Assembly: GCA_963978895.1 (NCBI GenBank)
Contig: OZ022246.1
Span: 10,703,820-10,767,819 of the forward strand
Length of the DNA: 64,000 bases
Source: Erpobdella octoculata
Taxonomy: Eukaryota; Annelida; Clitellata; Hirudinida; Erpobdellidae
Reading direction: 5' to 3'
In this document: positions 32,601 through 45,600 of the stretch, piece by piece
How the letters are laid out: each line of letters begins with the position of its first letter
Position numbering within the stretch: the stretch's first letter is position 1
The notes under the pieces: generated by a model
Seen by the model: the letters and a program-made list of their open reading frames with translations, nothing else
Told to the model about the DNA's origin: nothing
The model's database searches: none
Translations under genes and position numbers: made by a program

Positions 32601-33615
32601 TCTTTTCAGGCTTTTCAGATTGTTTAAAGCAGGCATGCACAACATACGGCCCACCATAGCATATATATAGAATAGTATATAGCAGGCATGCACAACATAC
32701 GGCCCGCCAACTAATTTTATACGGCCCTCGAAGGATTTTGAGAAAATTAATTTAATTAGGCCCTCCGTGGCTTTTAGAAAGTTAAATAAATATCTGTTAA
32801 ATTTTTACAGGGATCCATTTTTAATTTCATTTATATTCAGTCTTTGGTTTTATTTATTTCCTAGACCATTGCCATCTTTCACTCACGTTGAAATATTTTG
32901 ACAAAAATAGAAGTAAATTATCTGATAGGAATCTTTCTAACCAACTTTGGGTGGCAACCACTAGTTTGAGATCAAATATAAATGATATATGCAGTGAGCA
33001 AAGGTGTCCAATATCACATTGATAGTGGGAAAATAAGTCATTAAGATGAAAAAAGAAATTTTTATTAACATTAATAAAACTATTTTTTGTTCTTAGTTTC
33101 AATGAAACTGTTATTAATAAGTAACTTCATTAAAAATATTTTTTGTCTAATAAATGGTTATTACGTTATTTTGTATTTGGCCCTCAAGGTTGTTTTTAAA
33201 AAAATTTTGGCCCCTAGTCAATAACAGTTGAGCATGCCTGGTATAAAATCTTTCAACACATGGCCGAAAATCTCGAACTCGTTCCACTGAACCGAAAAAT
33301 TAGAAAGGCTAAATTTCCTCCATGTGCATCAGCAACAGTTGAACCAGATTGATGCATTAGCAAATCAGCTAACCATTTGTTAAGGTCATCTTTAAGATGA
33401 AATTAAAAAGTCGACTAACTTGAAAATTTCCAGATGTCTTTCTTTAATGTGAGGCAAAGTGAGAAGTGAGTTTTGTTGAATCCACAATCCCTGGATGATC
33501 ATTTGCATGAGATGTACAATCCCAATGGTTGTGATGAGCCAATTTTTTTCAGCACTCATATCAAGCATGGCCTAAAATAAAATAAAAATCTTTCCAAAAA
33601 ATGCTATAAAATAAT

Positions 33616-33694
<79 letters not shown>

Positions 33695-36600
33695 CTACAA
33701 ACCTGCATAACTCTCATGGCCTGATCCATGACAGATTTTGTATCCGTTTGGTAATCAGACGAAGGCAACTGGCACCCGGTAAAATGAGCTTGAAACAACA
33801 AATGAGCTTTCGTGTTCGGGTTGTCAAAAGAAAAAGAGTCCAATTTGATGGGAAGCTTTTGAGAGAGTTCTTCGTTGACACGATCCTCATTGTGGCGGAC
33901 CGGCAACAAACTGAACTCATGAACTTCCTTTTGAAAAAATATGAAAAAAAAGAAATCTTATTAAAACTTAAATCACTTTTAAAAAGGGCCAAACATTATT
34001 AGTGTATGTAGCTGTAGTCGCTGACTACGTTATTTCGATATACTTTGTAGCACCAACTCAACACAGTTTGAAGGCGGTTTGAAATAACTTTATTTTATTG
34101 ACCGACGACAATAGACAAAAATAAACAATTCTTCTTGGGGCCAACAATGGCGAGAAATTAAAATAAAGCAAAGTTTAAATTCTTGATTAAAGTAGCAATA
34201 TGGCGAACCACGAGAACAACGAAGAAGGAGAGAGAACATTCGAGAGCAAAGGTTTTTAAGCTAGCCTCTAGCTAGCGCGCGCCAAACAAGTGAAGGAGCG
34301 CGAGCCTAGCAAGCTAAGGAGCGCTCACCTGTAATTACCTCGTGTGCGTGGACGTGCATAAAATACCGGTACACTACATAGCTAACAAGCAAAACTAAAA
34401 ATTTTGCCTACATACATGTATTTGAAATTTTGAATGTTTTAAAGATGTCATAAATCCATTAATGGACTTCAAAGCCACTGAAACATATGCATCCTTAGAT
34501 TATTGTTGGAACCTTTGAGTACAGCTGCGAACTTTATAGTGTACTAACGGGGTACCCGTCATTGCCCGGAGTTTTTAGACATTTTTCTATCGGTTTACTT
34601 TCTCGCTCCCATTTCCTTCCCCGCTTGCTTTCCTTTCACGCTCGCTCTTTCGCTCTCGGTTGCTTTTCCGTTCCCGCTCGCTCTTTCGCTCTCGGTTGCT
34701 TTTACGTTCCCGCTCATTCTCTAGTTTCCATTTCCGCTCGCTCTTCCGGTCATTTAATCACAAAAACCTTCCTCCATTGACTCTCAAGGCTATGTGAAAA
34801 TTTCATTACGATCAGATGAATGGCGTAGCAATGCATAAAGGATACACATATACACAGAGAGTCATTAAATCCATATATATATATACACCAAATAACCAAC
34901 ATACCCATTTACATGGCATAAATACCAAATTACCAACTTACACATTTACATGGCATAAATACCAAATTACCAACTTACATATTTACATGGCATAAATACC
35001 AAATTATCAACTTACAGATAAAATCTTCAAAAGTTCCTCAATAGAGCATTCAGAACGAAGATTTTCATTAAAGTGACAGATCGTTAGATGATTCAAATAA
35101 TAATACGAAGCAATTTTTCCTCCTGCTAATGCAACCAAATTGAACCCATCGTCCTGTAAAGCAAAATCAATAGAACATGAACAGAAATTCAATTTAGGTT
35201 TAAACCATCTTTTGCTGTCATTCGAGACACATGTTTTAAATTATTTGAATCTTTGTTTTTACAATGAGGAGCATGCAGCACAAACAGGCTTTGCAATAAA
35301 AAAATAATAAAATTAATTTTTTGAATAAAATGAACGCTCACTTCTTCCACGAGACAACCAGACAAGGAAAGATTTAAAATTGACTTTTGAACGAGAGACG
35401 AAAGGAATTTGTTGATTTTTTCATGTGATAAATCATCAAGGCCGTAATAACTAATTAAATAAATTAAATCGTAAATTATGCTAATTTTTTAATAATTAGT
35501 CAAGTAAATTAAACCATAAATTATGTTAATTATTTCCTCCAAAAAACGACAAACTCATTTCTTTAAAAATACCTCGGATTGATGAGAAGTCTCCGAAAGA
35601 AATACGTCCAAGTTAAGTAATCAATTGCATCCTGCTTACTGCAGATTGTTCCTGCCACAACTTCTGCATTCAAATGGTCTGCTAAAACATTCAGCAGGCT
35701 GCAAATAAAGTTCTTTTTATTATAAACTTTTATTTAGGTTACAATCTCTGTTTGTGTGTGTGTGTGTGGCTTTCTCTGTGCACAAATCTTGCAAGTAAAA
35801 TTTAACCAGATTTTTGACTAGCTAGGAAGCTGAAACTTTCAGCATAGTTTTATATTGGATGACAATACATGATTCAACTAAAAAAAAAAAAAAACTTTGA
35901 ACATCTTTCGTAATACTAAATCGGGTGTATTTGAAATTAAAGTTTGTGTTAAAAAACTCGTTTTTTTCTTCACTTTTTAATATATAGTAATTACATTTAA
36001 ATAGTTAAGCCCCAATGTGAATCATATTGTTGTTCAATGACACACCAATACTCAAACAGCTCTAAATAGTCTCAACTGCTTGAAGGTTTTTATCTACTGT
36101 GACTTGACAGTTGGAATAAATTGAAAAGTTTTAAAATATTTGTTTCCAGACCTCGACTCGACAGGGAACGGTTCATATAAGAATTTTTTATAAAAATGTT
36201 TCTTCACATCGTGAACCAAGATGACGGCTTTTCCTTGGTCGTCGAATTGAGGTCTTCCTGCTCTTCCCATCATCTGAAGAACATCTGAATTAATTTTATA
36301 AGATATGATTTTAGAAATTATTATCTTTTGAAGATATTATTGTAAAGCTGTTTTGCATCAATACACCTAGCTACAAAAAAATGAACATTTCATTTTGCTG
36401 GTATTATTTTAATGAATTGGTCTAAACTCTGCCACAATGTTGGCATTATTATGATTATATTAATTTTTTATATTTCTCTGCCAGAAGATTCTAAAATACT
36501 GGATGCCACGCTTGAATATAAATAAAAGATTGCTCGCGAAAGCTTGCCAAACTATTGAAAAAACTGGACTATATAAATCCTCTATATTTCTGTGGTTAGA

Positions 36601-39600
36601 TATTTGTTTATAAAACATAATATGTGCATGCACCAACCTACCAAAACCTAGTACTATATATTACTTTACATATATTGCTTTATGAAATTTCTGAACCAAA
36701 TTAAAATTGAAAAAATCATAAAAAGCATACCAGTGATTGGAAAGTCCACATATCTTTTAGTTTTACCATCATAATATTCTGTTCCTTTGACAACAACTAA
36801 ATGTGCTGGGAAGTTGACACCCCAGGCTAATGTGCTTGTAGCAATTAGAACCTGGAAATAATATTTGAATAGAAGAAAAAATCAAATGGTTGAAAAAATA
36901 ATATTGAAATAACAAAAAATTATTAAAACTTTTTAAAAGCCATGTTTATTTTAAAACTGCAATAAAAAAAGAAACAACAATATTTTTAATATCTTCCTTT
37001 AAGTCTTCTTATTTAAGAAAACCCTCCTTTTTGATTTGAACACCAGTCTGGTACATAATAGGTAGTAACTACTAACTACTAACACCGACATCGACTGAAT
37101 ACACCAATGTCATTATTGACAAGGCTGATATTTGGGGATTTATGCACAATTTGGTAATGTAATTAAAAACCTGTATTTTCTGATTGACAAAAAGCTCTTC
37201 AACTATTTTCCTGTCATTTTCATGTAACCCGGCATGATGAAGTCCAATTCCAAATGCTAATGTAAGCCTTAAATTACTTTCTTTCACACTTCTTATTATC
37301 ATCTCGATCTGGAAATGAAGCATTGTCAGAATATAATATTAATTAATTAATTAATTTGAGTACAAAACACATTCGAAATATCACTTCCGACTCCGGAATG
37401 TGAAGCCACTGCTTCGGGGAATCTTCGACGGCTAAGAAAGCTATCAAGTCGAGAGCAGTAAGCCTTGTTTGTCGTCGGCTTGAAACGAATATCAGAACCG
37501 GCTTTTGAGGTGAATGACATTGAATTGCTGAAAACATTCAAAGTTCATTTCGGGAATTATATTTTTTATTAGTTACAAAATCGAGATTGTAAAAAAAAGA
37601 ACCTTGAAAAGTAGGTTTGTTCATCGTGGCCATGCGAGGGCAATAATGCCTGCCTGGAAATCCAGAAATATGAACCTCTAATGGAACTGGTCTAACAGAT
37701 GGTCTGAAGTTGAATAGTCCTGACTGTAAATAAGACATACAGGTGAACTAAACAGTCTGGCTAATAGATGTTAACAATTGAAATCAAAATTCCATAAGTG
37801 TAAACAACCTCCTTGATTCCAAGCCATTCAGCAAGATCTCTTGCATTGGCCAAGGCAGTGGACAAACCGACAACTCGTACTTTTTTGGTGGTGTGAGAAG
37901 AGATGAAATTGGTTCTCGAGACGATAACTTCTAATACAGGTCCTCTGTCATCACCTGTCAATATAATGTAATGTTCTTGAATAATGTTCACCTAAACGTT
38001 CTCTGTAAATCACAGTAATAAAAAAAAAGACAAACCAAGGAGATGGATTTCATCAATTATTAAAACAGCAACAGCTTTAACATAATTTCGACTCTGCCAA
38101 CTCCTGCTGATTCCATCCCATTTTTCTGGTGTCGTAACGATCAAATCCGCTCGAGAAACTGCTCCCATGTCTGGTAACACATCTCCAGTCAACTCAACAA
38201 CACTTTCAAATGACAAAATCAAAATAAGTAAGATTAAAATGTCATAAAGAAAATTTGTGTGTGTGTGCAAAATTCAGATGACCAGCGAACATATGTGTGA
38301 CAAACTACAAGACTTGGCCAGATTATTTTCAAGGCCTGGAAGTCCTCTGACATTATGCAATGATAAAAATTGAATGAAGATTTTTACAAATCTGTGCCAT
38401 GAGGATCTGAATTCATCAAGAGCAAAATCTAAACTAATAAAAAATTTGTAATAAAACTCACTGTTTGCCCAACTTCTCTTCTAATCTGACTTTCCAATCT
38501 TCCATTCTTTCACGAACAAGCGCTTTCAAAGGAGCAATATAAACAGCCTGCATTAAAGAAAAATAAACATGTCATAATTATTCAACATCATCATTATCAA
38601 CACTCTGCTGTTCAAACTCTGAAAAACATAAAAAAATCAATTCGCCTTGGCGTTCGGATATTCTCTGAAAACTCTGAAAATGGCTAGTTCTGCAGCAACA
38701 GTTTTGCCCGAACCAGTAGGTGCCCCAATAAGAACATTTCCATCTTGGTGATACAATGTGTGAAATATCTGAGTTTGAATCGGATTGAAGTGAGAAAACT
38801 TATAAAGCGATTCCAGTTTCGGATCATTCAGAGCACTCCTGGGAAGAGGCTGCAAGTCCAGAAGTTCTGAAAAGTTTAAGAAAGGATCGTCATCAAATTT
38901 CTCACTTTTAAGAAAATTCAAAGTTGATAAAAAAAAGGATTGACATAAATTCCAGATTTTTAAACAACATGTTGTATATAACAGACCAATAAATGATATT
39001 TTTCTTTAAAAAATCACAAGTTATTCTACTTCTAAGCAAGTTCAAAAATATAACACATTTTCCAGCAAGTTATTGAAAAGTTTTTGCTAATTATAAGCAG
39101 CTTTCCTTTTAATATTTGTCACTTGATCAAGACTGTTTAGACAGTTTTTCAAATGTGCGCAAGTTACATGTGCCTACCTATGGACACATGCAGGACAATA
39201 CAGCAACTTTTATTATACAAATCTATTCACCAAGAATAACAAAAACATTATCTGTGGCTACAAGAGCGTTTGGTGTATTTTAGAAGTCCAGTCACATTTA
39301 TTTGAAACAACTGGCTCGAATGACATAAAGAAAGCTAGCATCATATTAAATATTAATAACACTGTTGAAAAATTTGTAGAATAATAAAAAGTAGTTTATC
39401 AGGGCAGGATGTGTAAAAGTCACAACTTAAAAAAAGATTATTAATTTCAATAAATAGATTAGCATCCTTAAAAGTAAAGATAAATTCCAAATTGTAAAAA
39501 CAACCTGTATGCGGAGGATGCCTCTCAGGCAAAATGAGATGTTTGAACGAGATGGGGAAAACATCTTGAGATCCGAGCCACTTGTCGGAAACAACTCGCA

Positions 39601-42600
39601 CGTAATATTGACTCGGAAGAGGTTCAAAAATCGGTATCGTAAATACTAGCACTTGCGGCTGTTTCAACACAACCTGCCAAGGTTCAAAAACAGAAATAAC
39701 TAACACATTTTGAACAAAACAGCCTACTATAACACGATTTCAGTTTCAAAATCAAATACTATGAAAAGTATTCCAAAATAAAAAAATTAAATTAATAACA
39801 TCAGCTGAAAATGGTGGGAACATAATTACATCTTCTGAACTTTTGATCAAATCTCCTGCTTTTATAATAAGATGTTTGTACTTTAAAGTAAAAACCCATT
39901 CTGGTTTCCCCGAATAATTTGATTTCGTACAATTGGCATAGAAAATCAAATAATCTCAAATATGGACATTTTTCATGTACCAGAGATTACAAGGTTCAGG
40001 TAAATCATTCCCCACCACTGAACTGACCAAATGAACAAACTGACTTGAAAACTCTGTCTTATACATTTCAACTCAGCTAGTTCATTCAAATCAAGTTACC
40101 ATATTTTTGCGAATATATAACAAACAGTTAGGTTCAGATGTGCCAAGCACATTTGGATGCATGTTTTATATTCGCGAAAATACGGTACATAAACAATTGA
40201 AAAACGCAGATGATTAGCAAAGTAATAGTTTTACCTACAAAACCAAAATTTCTGTAGAACTTAATATTGTGTTATAGAAAGTTGAATAAATATTAGAAAG
40301 ATGACAAACATTTTTTTTGTGCATTAGAACAAATTCATGATGATAAATATGATCATTTTCAGGATCTTCTATCCATATCCAGAATGATTCCGCTATCTTT
40401 CCATGAACTTTATCATTCCATATAAAACTAGCATGGCAGGTTAACGAAACTTTTAAAACAGTGCGAGTGATGGGCTGTATGCTCCATTCGACATTTAATG
40501 ATGGAATTTGAAGAGCACATCTTTTGACTATGGGACCATACCTTGAGTTATGTATCATATTTCCTGAAATACATTAAAGTGATCGATATTGCCTAATTAA
40601 TGAAAACACATCCTAATTAAAAAAATCGGGTGTAAAATTTATGTCACCAACCTATTTCTTTTTCATCCATTTCCTTCAACCTGTCAACGGACAAACCGTG
40701 CTGCTCGAGCTTGCTAAGAACATCTCCGGGTATGATGACAAACTGTCTGATCGGGTTCTGCCACATCCACAATCTTTTCTCTATCACTTTACTTATTAAA
40801 AGAAGTTTACCAGCAGCAGTAGGCCAGCTCTTGTGCAGTGCAATTTCAAACAAAGCCCTGGCAATACGACCGGCATTCTAAATAGAAACAAAAACGGGTT
40901 TTAAATCATCTGCACAAAATAACTTGAAAATTAAAAAAAACCATGATAACAATACCTGAACAACGTATGCCTGATCGGATATCAGAGAGAAACTATCAAG
41001 AGGTTCTTTAGAGATGAACGTCTGCAACAGTACGTTGACTTTTCCGTGCGGGTTTTCGATACCTCCGGCAACATTAACGAGACAAGATCTGGATAAATGT
41101 TCATCCAATTCAATCATCTCTTCCTCTCGGACCTGGAATCACAGAAAAAGAAATAGAGATACGAATGCAACAATAGAAAAAAAATGAGTAAAGTTAGATC
41201 TTACTTTTATTTGATCAAATTCCTGTGCCTTTGAAATCATTTCAAGAATTTTGTCTTCTGTCATTATCTGACAGAATATCTCATTGAAGACCTTAATAGA
41301 AAATATTCAAAGTGTTTAGATTTAAGCATTTTTAGTCCAACTACACTAAAAAAAACTATCAGCATTAAATTTTTCTCACCTCGATGGTATCATATTTAAT
41401 ATAATAATGACTTGCAGTTCTACCAAGACTCGTACTATTGAGAGATCCAGATGGTTCATCAAATCTTATCATGTGTGCTTTGTCCAACTTGCGACTGCTT
41501 ATAACTATTAAATCTTTTCTGTGAGCTTCCAGCGATGGGTCTTCCTAAATGCATTATTGAATTTATATTAAGTATAAATTTATGTGCAAATTCCAATAAA
41601 GTTCAATGCAGCCATGTTCATTAATTAAAAACTTGCATATAAGCTGAGAAATTTAGGATAACATTATAGCTAAAACAATAGGAGATCAGCTTATCCACAA
41701 GTCAATTAAAAATGTAAAAAAATTATGAAATGTTGTTACATTTTCATTGAGCATTTCAAACTAGGCTGATCACATTAGATCAAAAAGATTTCTTTTTTTA
41801 ATAATTTGAACTATCTCGTGCATTTCATCGCATTCACTACTTAATCATCCTGCCTATATACAATTAGAGTCCGTCATTCACAGCTGATGGTTGGTTCGCA
41901 CATTATCTGACGATTCAGTCAAACTTTGATTAATTTAAAAAATTTTATATAATCATGCATGCCATTAAATACTTTTAATAAAATATCAAAGTTGCTTTTA
42001 TTAATATGGAGAATGATTATATCAACCATCGTCCAACTAAATAATTATCTTCCAACCACAATCTCCTAGGAAAACGTTTTCTTGAGCCTATTAAACTGGA
42101 TTTTGGCATCTGCTTATATACGGGTCATGCATATTTTCTAACCACTTCAACTTAGGGGATCGGCTTATATGCCAACCGGCTTATATGCAAGTATTTATTT
42201 ATGGTGATATAAATATTAAAAATCGCATGAATTTAAACAATTAAAACACAAACCCGTAGCTTTGAGTAAGTAATTCCATAAACCAGAGGATTGAGCTTCA
42301 TTCTAACAAATAGGTATGTATAACTCAACCATCGTACAGCCTCTTCAACATTGGTGACTGTTCCCAATGATATCTTTAATGAACAGAATTATGTATTTCA
42401 ATAATATGATATCTTTAATGAACCGAATTATGTATTTCAATAATATGATATCTTTAATGAACAGAATTATGTATTTCAATAATATGATATCTTTAATGAA
42501 CAGAAACATGTATTTCAATAATATGAAAAACGTAAATTTACAAAAATTAGTTTTTACTTCGGCATTTAGGTGATCTTCGAGTCCATTTATGAATTGCGAT

Positions 42601-45600
42601 TCAATAGGATTGGCCTGTATGAGCAGAGACAAATAATGAGCCAGTTTGTCGTGCGTTGTAATAATCATTCCGTGACCGAATGTGTCGTACTGCGGACGTC
42701 CCGCCCTTCCAAATATCTGCATGACGTCTAAAATACCAAGATCGACAAAAGATCCTTTTTTAGCATCGTAAATTTGAGTTCCCTGAAAATGAAAAACTTA
42801 AAAATGATTCAATAAAAATAATTAGAGATATAAAAAAATTATTGAATAACTATAAATCTCAAGGAATAACATAAGATAATATATCTTATTCATAAAATAG
42901 ATTATATTTTTGTTAAGTTAAACAAAACCTGAAAAATAAAGTATACAAAAAATTTCGGCAACACACCAAGTTTGTGTGCAGAACCATGAGAAAAATAATT
43001 TTAAAAAAGTTCAGCCAGAATAACAGACAAAAAATATTTCACATGTTGAATTGAGAGCGAAACCCCCATTTTTTGAAGATTTTAATACTACACATTTGTA
43101 GATGGCAGTTTCACTAATTAGATGATAATTTTATTAATTTATTTTTATTTCTTGAAATGCTCCACTAGATGAAGAAGTTATGCACCAACAACTAGATGAA
43201 GAAGTTATGCACCAACAAGTACATGTTAGTTAATCAACAATTAGGATTTATGCCATTTAAAAAATTGTCAAACATTATTATTATTATTAATTGAATAACA
43301 GCAGTCCAAGCACTATTCATATAGAGTTATGCAAGAGCCATCCATTCATTCTATTATTTAAGGATATCTTATTATAACAACTGAAAACACAACCTACTTT
43401 AGCAGACCCAATGTTGTATTACTTATTATACCATGACTAAAAATTAATTGATGTAACATACTACAGTAGTAACAGTAGTTATATCATAATTTATAATTAT
43501 AAAAAGAACAGAAATGTATGAAGATATCTAAATATGACAACTACATGCTTAACTAAAGAGAAAATTAATAAATTACACCTATTTGATAAAAACAGAATCC
43601 ACACCTTTATCACAACAGCATGAGCAGGTAAGTTGACCCCCCAAGCCAATGTAGCTGTACACACGATGACCTTTACCAGTCCATCAGCAAAACTTTTCTC
43701 AACAAAATTTCTGTCCTGCCTGAGCATTCCGGCATGGTGAATGGCAAAACCCTTCGGGAACATCTCCTTCAGTTGATAATTGTTGCTTTTTTGTAACTGA
43801 AAATAAAAAAAAGCTAATTTAATTAAAACAATAACAAATAATATTATTATTTTATAATAGTTTAAAGTCCTGTACACCTGCTGATTTAAAACTCAAATAG
43901 CAATATGTAGGAAATGCCTAAGTACTTCCTGTCGTGGATCATAATTTGATCCTTTTTTCTTTCCCTCCTCCTTTATCCAGGCTTGGTACTGGTTCGCAAA
44001 AGTGAGGCGAAGTTAAATAAACAATAAAGCTTCTTATTGATTGAAATTAAGTTAAAGATAATGCAAATGCCTTCAAGAACATCACAAAAGTTTAATTAAA
44101 TTAAGTTAAAAAAAACTTCTAGAAACCACAAACATAGTTGAAGCTTTTTTTAATAATTTGTCTTACAGAAAAGAAAAAGATAAATGACTAAAAAACTAGA
44201 TTAGCACAAATTAAAAGAAACATACAAAGCAGCATATGAAGATAAATTTATACATTGTTACCATCATTAATTAATTAATTAATTAATTTAATTAAGTTAG
44301 CAATTTTGTATAACGCGGCAGTCAGCAGGATCAGCTGTTGATAAAATGAGTGCGGCTATTGTACAGTCAAAAATATCAAAAAAGGTGGTGCTGCAATTGC
44401 AAAATGATATATAATATGTTTAAAAAATCTGCTTACAAATTACTTCCTAAAAATTACTGCTTACAAATTACAACTAACTAATTACAGCTAACAAATTACA
44501 GTATACAAATTACAGCATACAAATTAAAGCATACAAATTACAGCTTACAAATTACAGCTTACAAATTACAGCATACAAATTACAGCACACAAATTACAGC
44601 ATAAAAATTACAATATACAAATTACAGCTTACAAATTACAACTTACTCCTTTCACAGATGAGGCAGAAAATTTATTTGATACGAAATGTTCTCTGTGATT
44701 TTGATTCTCACACAAACAGATCAAGGCTTGAGCGGTTCTGACAGTTTCATTTCGAGCATGTACAAAGACCATCACCTGAGTAGTAACAAATAAATAGCTA
44801 AAAGATTCATTTGATTAATTCTGTGGTCTGAATATATCTGCATAAATTTAACATAAATTAGTGCCATGTAGGGACTGAAGCAGAAATAGGAACTAAGGAA
44901 CTATAAATTTACAAGTGGCTTAAAATGGGCCAATAATCAAAAATCAGATTAAATTATAAAAAAATTACAAAAGTCCTCATGTTATATCAATGGGACTAAT
45001 GCCATAAAATGGTTATCTTTCCGTGGGATAAAACAACCATAAACTAAAAATTCTCATGATGAAATATAAAATATTTAAAATTATGACAACAAACCTGATA
45101 TCCTTTTTTGACTTGTTCATAAACTTTTTGATAACAAATGTTGTTGAACTCGACAAGCTGCTTCAATCGATTTCCAGTTTTTACGCCGATAAACGTTTGA
45201 GTGAGAGGAACGGGTCGGAAACGAGAGTCGAAGAAGAACAGGCCCGTGTTCGGGTTGACTCGTAGAAATTTAGCAACGTCGATGTAATTGGGAAGAGTTG
45301 CAGACAGGCCAACAATTCGTATCATCGTCTGTGAACTTTCGACCTTTCAAATATATACGAACGTTTAAATGGAAGTTTGCAAAATTACTCCATCATAGAG
45401 AAATCAGATGTATATTTTCATGGAAAGTCATGAATATGTAGTAATATAAACTTTTATCAGAAAATAAAACAAAATTACTTGTCTCAATGTTCTAGCCACA
45501 ATGCTTTCTATAACAGAACCTCTATCATCATGAAGAAGATGAACTTCATCAATTATGAGAAGCCTCACCATCTGCGACAGTGCAACATCTCCGGTACTCT

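Noticed and set aside
42345..42573. Repetitive Ile/Met-rich extension after an ASCC3 exon and its plus-strand counterpart
   Set aside because: Read-through into intron 14 and the 39-bp array; the true donor is at 42557.
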